DNA of 64,000 nt from Eumeta japonica (lineage: Eukaryota; Arthropoda; Insecta; Lepidoptera; Psychidae): assembly GCA_005406025.1 (NCBI GenBank), contig BGZK01000152.1, positions 372,001 through 436,000 on the forward strand, read 5' to 3'. Position 1 is the first letter of the stretch; each line of letters opens with the position of its first letter. Of this stretch, positions 40,753-50,369 are shown in pieces. Position numbers and translations under genes: made by a program. The notes under the pieces were generated by a model. That model worked only from the letters and a program-made list of their open reading frames with translations, ran no database searches and was not told the origin of the DNA.

Positions 40753-42954
40753 ATGCCAAAAACTCGAAAGGACTTGCGATGCCCCTTGTCTGGTGATCCA
40801 ATGAAACTAAGTGATAATGTGTTACCAACTTATTGTGATATTATAAAATATTACTTGTGCTTAAGAAGTGACTTACTGGAACTGAATAATGGTAAAGATC
40901 CTGCAGTGAAAGATTTGTGTGAAATGATAGCCGCTGATATTGAAAAAAATTTGGAACAAGACGTCAATTCCCATTATAAGCCATCAACAAATAGTTGCCA
41001 GATTGATTTCCTATTATAATAAATACAAGAATGTGAAGAAATTACGCAATGAAAAGAAAAAGCAAATGTTCTACGAAGAATCTGAATCAAAGTTATTTGA
41101 CATCGCAACTTGTAAATGTGAATCCAGAGAAGTTTGTAAGTGTGTAATTAAAGTCCCTATTGCGGAAGAAACCTTTTTGAAAGACCAAAGAAATAAATGA
41201 AAAATGTATATTGGGTCTGTTGATAAAGTGTCTACTAAATCTATCTGCCGTAAAGAGACAAGGAAGAGAAAGTATGATGAGTTTTTAAAAAAAGCCAGTA
41301 GTATCCCAAGTACTTCTTCTGATCCAATTCTTAATTCTTCTTCTAGTAGTTCGTCCATTGCAGCATCAGACGAGGATGAAGATGTGATTTTTTAGAACAG
41401 TACAACAATAACGACTCAATCAACTGAACAAATGAGAAGTAAATTGCAAAACTTAGCTACTGCTTGTGACCGAACTGGAGTCTCTGACCGATCTGCTGCA
41501 TTGTTGGATTTAAACGTTATCAGCACTGAAAACTCGTCAAAAGTAATAAATCGAAGTAAAATACGTAGAGAGCAAAAAAGGCACGCAAAGATTTACAAAG
41601 CTTTGAGAGCAAACAAATTTTGACGGCTATTTACTTTGATGGTCGTAAAGATAAAACTTTAATCGTGACAAAAAGTGGCAGTGTCTCACAACGGAAGAAT
41701 ATTACTGAAGAACATATTTCAATTATTTCGGAGCCTGATTCTGAATATATCGGTCATCTTTCTGTTGATTCTGGGAAAGCCACGATTATTGTGAAACATA
41801 TAATTGAGTTTCTTGAGTCAAAGTTTGAATATCGGCCATATTTGGTAGCTATTGGATGTGATGCTACCGCTGTAAATACAGGACATAAAAATGGAGTCAT
41901 AACTTTATTAGAAAAACATCTGCAAAGACCTTTGCAATGGTTTGTGTGCTTGTTACATGCAAATGAACTACCACTTCGTCATTTATTTACCAGCCTTAAT
42001 GGTACAACTACAGGACCAAACAGTTTTTCGGGGACCATAGGGAAAATGTTAGAAAATTGCCAAAATTGTCAAATATACGTGTTCGAACGCATTCCCATTG
42101 AATTACCGGATTTGAATACTAAGACCCTTAGCACTGATCAAAAATATTTATACGAAATATGCTCTGCCATTTCAACAGGTACGGTCCCACAAAACTTAGC
42201 CAGCAAATATCCTGGTAAACTTGCACATTCACGGTGGTTGACTTGCGCTAATAGAATTCTTCGTTTATATGTTGGAACAACGAAACCTTCTCAATCTTTA
42301 AAAGATCTTGCAACCTTCATAATGAAAGTCTATGCACCAACTTGGTTTGACATTAAAACAAAACCTTCTTGCAAATATGGTCCAATTCATATCTTTAACA
42401 TGATTGAAAGATGTTTGTATCTACTGGATGACCAAAAAAGCGTTGTTATAAAAATTATTCAGAGAAATTCCTTCTTTACATATCCCGAAAACATACTATT
42501 AGTAATGGTACAAGATGATGAGTCTGATATAAGGGAACTAGGACTTCGTAGAGTTTTAAAGGCAAGAAAATAGTTTAAAGGAAAGAAAGTAAGAGAATTT
42601 CAACTCCCAAATCTTAAAATCCATGCATCTAATTATTATGGTTTGATTGATTGGTCAAATGAAAAAATAACAGAACCTCCGACCACCATGAAATATAGTG
42701 ACGCAGAAATTTCAAGCGTGATTTCCTCAGGTGACAAATTATTTGAAATCGAAAAGTATCCTTGCCACACACAGGCAGTAGAACGGTGCGTCAAGCTAAT
42801 TACTGAGGCTTCTTTATCTGTTTGTGGGCCAGAGGCAAGAGATGGATTCATTCGCACGAGGATAAAGGCAAGGCAAGACGTACCAGTATTTGACACAAAA
42901 TCACAATTTTTTAAGGAAAAAGAAGAGTTTGTAGCTTCTGCTTCCGAATGTTAA
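40753..42954 (+). pseudogene. second hAT-like transposase-related gene (cc8K15.2-like)
   Basis: ATG 40753 (MPKTRKDLRCPLSGDPMKLS) begins the gene. After shifts near 40975, 41200 and 41395-41430, and a frame change near 41620, a long frame runs to TAA 42952 with one TAG at 42571. Motifs: AIGCDATAVNTGHKNGVITL (about 41851), CLLHANELPLRHLF (about 41948), HSRWLTCANRILRLY (about 42227), EKYPCHTQAVERCVKL (about 42751) and GPEARDGFIRTRIKARQ. The D-T-x2-NTG, C-x3-H/N and RW landmarks parallel the transposase of the element at 25906-34142, so the two are distant relatives. No TIR or target duplication was found here. Confidence 0.65.
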
Positions 42955-43073
42955 AATGCTTTTATTTAATATATTTTGTATATTTATAAGTACTTCTACT
43001 TAATATCAACTTCAATATTTTCATTTAAATTTATTGTGTTGTTTATTTAACTAGCTACCTTTTCCGAAGAAAA

Positions 43074-43769
43074 ATGTCTTACGTGATTACTTTGAACGGA
43101 AAAAACTCACTATTGAATGCTAATTTTTTACCAGCTTCAGAATTAGGTGAAGGTCAATTTGAATGTGCATTGATATATTTTAAATCGTATAATTCGATAC
43201 CAAATGTAGACAATAGTAATAATCTTTTTCACTATGGAGACAAGATGATAGAAATTCCTATTGGGTCATATGAAATAAATGATGTTTTTCATTATATAGA
43301 GACAAAAGTTTTTGAACAGACACATGGAAATCCGGAAAAACAAATGGATATGATTTCCGATGCACACACAATGAAATGTACTATTTATTCACCACATTAC
43401 AATATTCACTTTTATAAAGAACGTTCTATCGGTTCTTTTCTAGGTTTCACTAAACGTAAATTACCAAAGAAAACAGTTGACATTTCCGACACTTCTATTG
43501 ATATTCTTATTACAAATACCGTCAGAGTCACCTGTAATTTAATTGAGGGATCGTACTTTAATAATGTTGCCGCCCACGTCATTCATGAATTTTCTCCAAA
43601 TGTTCCACCAGGGTGTCAAATATTAGAAACACCAGCTAATCCTATATATTTACAGCACAAAAGTAATTCCATTCAATATTTCGAAGTTCGCCTTATTAAT
43701 GAGCATGATGAATTAATCAATTTTAGAAATGAAAATATATCAGTCAGACTTCATATAAAACGAACGTAA
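43074..43769 (+). CDS. copy B: putative penton-like (single jelly-roll) protein, intact
   Basis: A clean 231-codon ORF from ATG 43074 (MSYVITLNGKNSLLNANFLP) to TAA 43767, with no break, which is rare in this window. Landmarks are IEIPIGSYEINDVFHYIE, SIGSFLGFTKRKLP, VTCNLIEGSYFNNVAAHVIH and the end NISVRLHIKR. From memory, proteins of this type sit beside the capsid and pPolB genes of virus-like insertions in many insect genomes, and the size suits the minor (penton) capsid protein of Polinton/adintovirus relatives. The function is inferred from context, not shown. No counterpart is found in copy A, where PB1 and Copia-1 occupy the site. Confidence 0.6.
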   Translation: MSYVITLNGKNSLLNANFLPASELGEGQFECALIYFKSYNSIPNVDNSNNLFHYGDKMIEIPIGSYEINDVFHYIETKVFEQTHGNPEKQMDMISDAHTMKCTIYSPHYNIHFYKERSIGSFLGFTKRKLPKKTVDISDTSIDILITNTVRVTCNLIEGSYFNNVAAHVIHEFSPNVPPGCQILETPANPIYLQHKSNSIQYFEVRLINEHDELINFRNENISVRLHIKRT

Positions 43770-43792
43770 TAGCATATTATGATTTATTCGAA

Positions 43793-44008
43793 ATGATAAA
43801 CTATAAAAAAGCGCACGTGTTGCCACAGAGTTCCAGTAGCATGCAGGTTTTAAGCGAGCTTACAACTATACGAACGAAATCAAAACCAATAGAACACAAA
43901 AAAGAATCAACAAGGAGTCCTACAAAAGAAAACAAGCTGTTCTTAAGCTTTTTTAGGTTGGAAACTATGTCATTCATTTTGGATATATCAAAAAAAAATA
44001 AACTATGA
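43793..44008 (+). CDS. copy B: small basic ORF upstream of the capsid gene
   Basis: A 71-codon frame from 43793 (MINYKKAHVLPQSSSSMQVL) to TGA 44006. Its second half (LFLSFFRLETMSFILDISKK) overlaps the region that in copy A is in frame with the capsid protein (RFESTSSILDISEKINYDD). So either it is a small gene fused by a shift to the capsid start, or the capsid N terminus begins here and is displaced by a shift in the A run near 43990. The basic, Ser-rich first 45 residues could be a separate short gene. Confidence 0.35.
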   Translation: MINYKKAHVLPQSSSSMQVLSELTTIRTKSKPIEHKKESTRSPTKENKLFLSFFRLETMSFILDISKKNKL

Positions 44009-44015
44009 TGATTCC

Positions 44016-44860
44016 ATGGAAAGTATAGAAGTGTATTCTTACTATCCTTTCAACGATAATTCCAAAAATAATGATAAGATAAGAATTTCCATACATCAGC
44101 AAAATTTAATTGTATTACTATGTCAAAGCAGTATTTATGTAGAAGGATCTATTGAAAGGGATGGCAATTTTGTCTATAACAGTCCTACTTACCTATTTCA
44201 AGACCTTAGATATAAATTGAATTGAATGGAAATTGATAGATCGAAAAATTGTGGTATTACAAGTGCTATGAAAGGTTATGTTTCTTATAATGAAGGCATG
44301 GTGAAAGGTTTAAAAAGTTTTGGATGGTACAATGATACTGTAAAAAATATGGAAGATGAATTCGGCTTTAATATTCCTCTGTCTCACCTACTTGGGTTTG
44401 CCGAATATTACAAAAAGATCATTGTTAACGATAAACATGAATTAACATTGAATCGAAGTAGCACAAATTATAACTCAGCGGTTGTAAAAAATGCGAATAA
44501 AGATGTGAAAATAAACATAACGCGTATTACATGGAGAATGACAATTATACGTCTTTCTGATAAAGAAAAACTTAAGCTTTTAGATTTGATAGAAAAAAAT
44601 ATACCAGTCGAAATCGCTTTTCACACATGGGATGTTTATGAATATCCATTACCACCTACAACTAATACACATATTTGGGCTATTAAAACTGCTTCTCAGT
44701 TAGACAAACCTAGATATGTTCTAATTAGTATTCAAACAGCCTGAAAAAAATGATAAAAGCAAAGATATGAGTACCTTTGATCATTGTAATATAGTAAATG
44801 CAAGGCTTTATCTAAATTCGCAATACGACCCATATGAATGTCATGGGTAATTTCGAAAAC
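44016..44860 (+). pseudogene. copy B: putative double-jelly-roll major capsid protein
   Basis: The frame from 44016 (MESIEVYSYYPFNDNSKNND) runs through YLFQDLRYKLN, one TGA at 44223 (AGA in copy A), then MEIDRSKNCGITSAMKGYVS, PLSHLLGFAEYYKKIIV, ITRITWRMTIIRL and the conserved FHTWDVYEYPL, to TGA 44742. After a shift in an A run the C terminus continues (TFDHCNIVNARLYLNSQY) and is cut near 44860 by the hAT insertion. This is the fuller of the two copies. Identification as the major capsid protein rests on my memory of neighbours of insect pPolB genes. A structure prediction would settle it. Confidence 0.6.
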
Positions 44861-44879
44861 GACAAATTTCAAATCTAAT

Positions 44880-46963
44880 TTCAAAATATGATCCTGTACT
44901 TCGTGAACATCTTGTAAGATCTAAAATGTGTGGCAAAATTTCAATCACTTATATGTCACTACAAATACAAAACGAATTTATTGTCATTTTGAGAAATAAT
45001 ATTCGCCAACATATCATCGGACAAATAAAAAAGGCTAAGTATAATTCAATTATATTCGACAGCACTCCAGACCTTTCTCATAAAGATCAAACAAGTCAGA
45101 TATTAAGATACGTATTAATCGAAAATCAGGAAGTAAAAGTAGTGGAATCTTTTATAGATTACATTGAAACTAAAGACAAAACTGCTGAAGGAATTTCAAA
45201 GATGATTTTGAACAAGCTTCAAGCTGATGGCCTAGATGTAAGCAACTGTAAAGGTCAAGCATATGATAATGCTGCTGTTATGGCTGGACAGCATTCAGGA
45301 GTTCAGCAAAGGATTAAAGAAACAAACCTTAAAGTTGAATTCGTACCTCGCTCAAATCATTCATTAAACCTAGTTTGTTTACACGCTGCCTCAGTTGACG
45401 TGAGTTCATTATCTTTTTTCGGCACTTTAGAACGCAGCTATTAATTTTTTTCCGCATCTACACATCGTTGGGAAGTTCTGACAGGAGCTACAGACAAAAG
45501 TTTAAAAAGGGTTCAAGACACGCGGTGGAGTGCAAGAGGCGATGCCGTAAATATGACATGGCATCATTACAAAAACATTCTCGTTGCTTTGGAAAAAACT
45601 GACAGAAGTAGGTGAAAGTTTAAACACTAGGACAGATGCAGGAGCTTTACTTGTAACGATGCAGTCATTTTCCTTTCTTTGTTTCTTGGGCCTTTGGCAA
45701 CCGGTGCTACAGGAAGTAAATGATACACAAAGATATTTTCAAACAAAGGGACTTAACGTAAGATTGTGCGTTCAGAAAATAAATGCTTTGCAGGTGATAT
45801 TGACAGAGAAACGAGAGGAATGGTTAGATGGCGCTGTAAGTTATGCAAAAAATATGTGTGAAAAACTCGGAATTTCCATACAACTTCAGAGGCGCATAAT
45901 AAAAAGGTATATTTTTGATGACGGAACTAGAAATGCTAACTTGTCTTGTGAAAATGAGTTGACACGAAAGCTGTTTTCTTCGTTAGATAAAATCACTGTA
46001 GAAATTCGGGAGCGTTTCCAGCAGCTACAGAATTTAGCGGATAAGTTTGCTTATCTAACGCCGGCCATATTATTAGATCCAGACGACACTAAATGTAATC
46101 TAGACTGTCTGTTGAAAATCTGTCGAAATTGACGAGCAGGATTTCAAGCTGGAACGACATCGACTGCGGACTTTCGTTGCTGCTACAGGCAACGAAAATA
46201 AATTAATTAATGCAGACTCACTTGAATTATTTAAATTTATTGTGAAATCCCAGCTGGAAGATGCTCTGCCTAATATTTTAATAATGCTACGAATATTTTT
46301 CACAGTTACCATTAGCAATGCCAGCTGTGAGAGAAGTTTTTCAATATTGAAGTTGATTAAAAATTATTTAAGATCAACAATGAGTACTTTAAGACTAACT
46401 AATTTGGCTATCTTGTCTATTGAGCAAGAGGTGTATGATGCAATAGACATTGATGGTGCAAAGACTTTGCTCTTAAAAAATAGACGTATAAATTTTAAAT
46501 TTAACAATATATTAATAAAATAATAATAGAGACGGAAGGTTGGTTTTTATGGTCAGAAGTACTTATAATATTTTTCAATAAAAATATAAATATTACATAA
46601 TAGTATAGTTCTAGTTTTTATTAAAAATTGATTTGCGTTTTATATTCGATTTGCTAATTATTTAATCTTGTCGATAGTCAAGTTGTAGGTACCTAATCTT
46701 AAGTGATAGGCATTGTACCTGTTATAACAATGCATCTAAGTAGTTGAAATGAAATATTTTTTTGGATTAATAAACATGATTGTAAAACTTAGATAAAATT
46801 TTTTATTTAAAATCTTACCTGTATGATGCAAAACAATGATGACTGTTCTTGCCGAAAAGTTTTCTAGAATTAATGTATGTATACATTAAATTAAAATACC
46901 TAAATAAGAGGGCGGCAAAATTGTCTTCCGCTCTGGGCGGCCGACAAACACGCTACGCCGCTG
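44880..46963 (+). mobile_element. hAT element (ZMYM1-like), left end missing
   Basis: The transposase begins close to the left border without a terminus. The right end is suggested by GGCGGCC...CGCTACGCCGCTG near 46963, which as complement reads CAGCGGCGTAGCG, like hAT ends starting CAG. Virus-like copy B sequence resumes soon after. No 8-bp target duplication could be recognised because the left end is lost. Confidence 0.6.
44886..46523 (+). pseudogene. hAT transposase, ZMYM1/DUF4371 type
   Basis: Recognisable in three frames: YDPVLREHLVRSK and ISITYMSLQIQNEFIVILRN (about 44890-44990), catalytic region YNSIIFDSTPDLSHKDQTSQ (about 45040), GQAYDNAAVMAGQHSGVQQR (about 45255), FVPRSNHSLNLVCLHAAS (about 45343), then THRWEVLTGATDKSLKRVQD, NTRTDAGALLVTMQSFSFL, and the dimerisation end ASCERSFSILKLIKNYLRST (about 46320) to TAA 46521. 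Breaks: stop near 45442, a shift near 45590 and another near 46130. The N-terminal zinc finger is missing. The family is common in insects and related to vertebrate ZMYM1-like genes. Confidence 0.88.
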
Positions 46964-47107
46964 GAAAGATGTGTAGACTTTTGAATACAAAGTGTTCCGG
47001 ACACTGTGTGACAAAAAGATACACATGGCGAGACATGTGTTAAATGGAAATTCTCATCTTCAATTGGAAGTGAATCTCGGAGATCGTCTTATTTTAACAA
47101 AAGATGA
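46524..47107. other. hAT 3' region and return to copy B
   Basis: Non-coding. The hAT 3' untranslated part is followed by its presumed terminus near 46963, then by copy B sequence that aligns with copy A from about 47075. Confidence 0.5.
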
Positions 47108-47383
47108 ATGGATGACAACATTGAACAGCTAAATCGTACATCATCTTTTGAAATGATTGTTTTGAACCAAAACAAGTATTTGAATGTAAGCTCTTCCACT
47201 TGTTACATGAGTTTATTAATTTCTGAAGCAGAATGGAAAAGTATTCAACAATGTATACAGTGTATCAATTTACGTTTAAAGGAACTCGTGAAACTTCGTT
47301 TAACGTTTATTAATCGATTCAATATGTTTAAGAAACAATTTAAAATGTGTCACCTGCAAAATCGAGATCAATTTATAAAATGA
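47108..47383 (+). CDS. copy B: small basic protein, open frame
   Basis: A 91-codon ORF from 47108 (read here MDDNIEQLNRTSSFEMIVLN) to TGA 47381, rich in Lys, Leu and Arg, probably helical (LRLKELVKLRLTFINRFNMF). The preceding frame ending TTLNS at 47127 may be its true N terminus after a shift, because copy A also has KYECMRKISENEE before the matching part. It lies between capsid and polymerase genes in both copies. No family recognised. Candidates are a small structural or DNA-binding protein of the element. Confidence 0.45.
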   Translation: MDDNIEQLNRTSSFEMIVLNQNKYLNVSSSTCYMSLLISEAEWKSIQQCIQCINLRLKELVKLRLTFINRFNMFKKQFKMCHLQNRDQFIK

Positions 47384-47741
47384 TGGAAAAGTTATGTGAT
47401 AAAAATTCTATAGTCGACTGTGAAATCAAAAGTTTAGGTAAAAATATTCTGTACAACAGTTGTTTCCTTTTGTGTAAATATGAACAAACTTTATAGTAAA
47501 ATGAATATATTTATGTAAATTTTCGTTTCATTTATCCTTTTACCCATCTATCTACTGACTTTTTTTTCATACTACATCGTCTTCATTAATTACAAACAAG
47601 ATTAAATTGTGGTTTGCGGTTGTTTGAAAGGTTGTGGTATAAATTCAATCTATATATGTATAACACTAACAGAAAACTAACAACAATTTGCTGTTACATT
47701 TTACTAGTGAATGATCGTCTTGAGTTTTGTTTACAATAATT
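47384..47741 (+). promoter_or_regulatory. copy B: upstream region of the polymerase gene
   Basis: About 350 non-coding bases that remain alignable with 8500-8827 of copy A, including AAATTCAATCTATATATGTA near 47645. This probably holds the polymerase promoter. Confidence 0.35.
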
Positions 47742-49452
47742 ATGTTTTACTATTGTGATTTCTGTAAAAAAAACGTACCATCAAATAGACTCATTGCTCA
47801 ATCTCGGAGTAAACGTCATAAACTATTAAGTGTTTTTGAGCCTAATGAAGATTATGGAATAAACTTCATACAGTCATATTTGAAAAACAGAATTTCTACA
47901 TACAAGATCAACGAAGCGAAGGAATTTATCACACCGTTATTTTACCTACACAAAATCAAAAATAAAGTAATTGAGCTTATCAAAACTGCTCTTCAAGAAC
48001 ATAGGTTTTTGAAAATCAATATTGAATTGTTTACTTCATACAGTCTATTAAAAGATGGTGAAATTATTTATGATGATAAAACTTTTAATACAAGGAATGA
48101 ACTTATCAATAAAGATAGCGATTTAAAAGAAATATATGACAATTTTAAAAGCGTAATATTTAAAAAAACTGAAAAATTTAAAGAAAAAGGAAGTGGATGG
48201 ACTTTTGAAAAAATTCTATGTTTGGAAGTAAATATTAACAAATGTAAAGAATTGATAGCAGGCTCTTATTTACCTCTACCAAAGTGGATTGAGAAGAAAC
48301 ATGCATGTGTTAACGTGAAGAACTATGATGATGGTGCTTGTTTCGCATGGGCGATCGTCTCTGCGTTATATCCAGTTCCAAAAAATAGTGATCGGATCAC
48401 CTAATATCCTCATTATAAAAATGTATTAAACATTCAAAATATAAATTTTCCTGTAACGATGCATAATACTCAATTATTTGAAAAGCAAAACATTGACATT
48501 AACATAAACATGTACGGTGTGGAAAAAGAAATGATAGTTGGACCATTATATCATTCAAAATTCACAAATAGAAAATACCATATCAATCTTTTATATTTTG
48601 AAAACGGTAATAAATCTCATTGTGTAGATTAAAAAAACTTCCGAATTTAATATCTAATCAAATAATTTTATTTTTAGGATGTATGGTATTTTTTAATAAC
48701 AAAGAAAAATTAGAAGGACATAGACGGATAGGATGTGTAAAAACATTAGTTAAATTATTACAAGGTGAAATATATACCTTAATTTTAAGAGTTACAGACG
48801 ACAATTAGATTTACCATTTGTGTTCTTGGTAGCGGTTTTTGGTAGTGGTTCCAATGAACCACTACCAAAAACGTGTGATAATTCATGTTCTACAAATGTA
48901 AAAAAACATATACTTTGCAATTATGCTTATTATGTTCATAGCAGTTATGATCAATCATTATGTAAATATACATCATAGTGCGGTAAACACTGTAGAACAT
49001 TTTATAAAAAGATATATACTCTGAAATTGGAATGATTTCCAAAATAATGTCCAACACTAAACCGTTGAACTCATTATCAGAAGAAGAATTTATCCGCTTT
49101 AAAACGTTGAAAGTCTGTCATATTTGTGAGAAACCATTTAAATCAGAAAATGATCGAGTAATCGATCATTGTCCGGCCTTACAGGTAACTTTAGGAATGC
49201 AGCTCATCGACAATGTAATTTAAATTATACGCTAGCCAACTATGTTCCAATAATATTCCACAACCTTTGTAGTTATGATAGTCATTTATTTATAAGCGAA
49301 TTAGCTAAATATAAGCAATATCCCCTCAATTGTATTGCTAATAACAAAGAAAAATATATTTCATTCTCTCAACGGTTATCATTCCAATCTAATAAAAGAA
49401 TTGATTTAAGATTCATCGGCTCATACAAGTTCTTATCAGAGAGTTTGAACAA
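47742..49452 (+). pseudogene. copy B: protein-primed DNA polymerase B, N-terminal part
   Basis: ATG 47742 (MFYYCDFCKKNVPSNRLIAQ) opens an intact 221-codon N-terminal region with a C-x2-C pair, FEPNEDYGINFIQSYLKNRI, ILCLEVNINKCKELIAGSYL, PLPKWIEKKHACVNVKNYDD and FAWAIVSALYPVPKNSDRIT. After stops it continues as ILFLGCMVFFNNKEKLEGHR. The exonuclease motif present in copy A (YADFEW) is replaced by a hairpin at 48836-48871. Then come CHICEKPFKSENDRVIDHCP and FRNAAHRQCNLNYTLANYVP, a zinc/HNH-like module, and LRFIGSYKFLSESLNNLVNN. The gene is cut at about 49452 by Tigger sequence, so the polymerase domain is missing. Confidence 0.8.
48836..48871. repeat. perfect 16-bp hairpin replacing the exonuclease motif
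   Basis: TTTTTGGTAGTGGTTC and GAACCACTACCAAAAA are exact complements around the loop CAAT. In copy A the same place has coding sequence followed by GAACCACTACC, so the left arm is an inverted copy of the right. Confidence 0.9.
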
Positions 49453-50369
49453 TCTAGTTAACAATGGTTTCATAAAGACTTTGTTCCAAAAGTCAAGAAG
49501 TTGTCACTTGTACTTGACAATGCTCCAGGCCACCCAAAGAACAAGAATTTAAATCAAGTGATGGGAATATCCAAACCATCTTTCTACCACCAAACTGCAC
49601 ACATTTATTACAGATAATGGATCAGAATGTTATCCAAAAAGTAAAGTCCTTGCATAAAAGTAAATTACTGATCCATATTATAATATCTCCTGAGATATAA
49701 TATGGATCAGTAATTTATTTTTATACAAGGTATGCTTTTATATGTGAACTCAATTGAGTTTAAAGGAAGTGGTATTCTCTCTCGCTCATGCTTGGAAGTC
49801 TGTTCATCTGACTTAATCCAATCTTCATGAAAAAAGTTATGGCCTACAATGAATGCTGTATCAGAAACAGAAGAATGGGATCTTGAAGATAATCTACCTA
49901 TTGCCTATTAGTTACAAAATATATCAGAAAGAAGATTGGAAACAAGTGAAGAAAATTCAAATTCTTAGTTTGAAGGGATCGAAGAAACAGAGTTAATTAT
50001 GACAGATGAAGAAATATGTGAAGCAGTACAAGAAGAAGAAAGCTTTGTAGAAATATTGGAGCCACTAACTACTACAACTGTTAAACCAGATGAAGCATTT
50101 AATTGTTTCAATACCTACATAACATGGGCAGAAGAAAACGGCATATTTCCCAAAGATATTATAATTCTTCGAAACATGCGAAAAAGTTTTAGGCAAGGAC
50201 TACAAATTGCGCAAAAGCAGACCTCAAGTAAGGATTATTTTTAAACTATGTAATTACATAATAATATGTACATGTTAATTTAATACATTATATATATTCT
50301 CTCTATGAAATGCTTTATTTGATTGCACCCTCTAATTTTTAATAGTGGCGGATTAGTGAGCTTATACAG
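49453..50369 (+). pseudogene. Tigger/pogo-type DDE_1 transposase, 3' fragment
   Basis: From the junction with the polymerase, the text reads VKKLSLVLDNAPGHPKNKNL (second catalytic Asp with the NxPGHP motif), then after a shift FLPPNCTHLLQIMDQNVIQK (third Asp region), and the acidic C terminus MTDEEICEAVQEEESFVEIL (49999-50244). This is the last third of a Tigger-like transposase. A hairpin insert at 49661-49717 breaks it. The 3' terminus may be the GGCGGATTAGTGAGCTTATA block near 50346-50369, followed by TA. The N-terminal CENP-B-like DNA-binding part is absent. Confidence 0.8.
49661..49717. repeat. 57-bp near-perfect palindrome inside the Tigger fragment
   Basis: TAAATTACTGATCCATATTA plus TA on the left is matched exactly by its complement ending at 49717 (22-bp arms). 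The centre contains a second small palindrome, TATCTC-CT-GAGATA. Confidence 0.9.
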
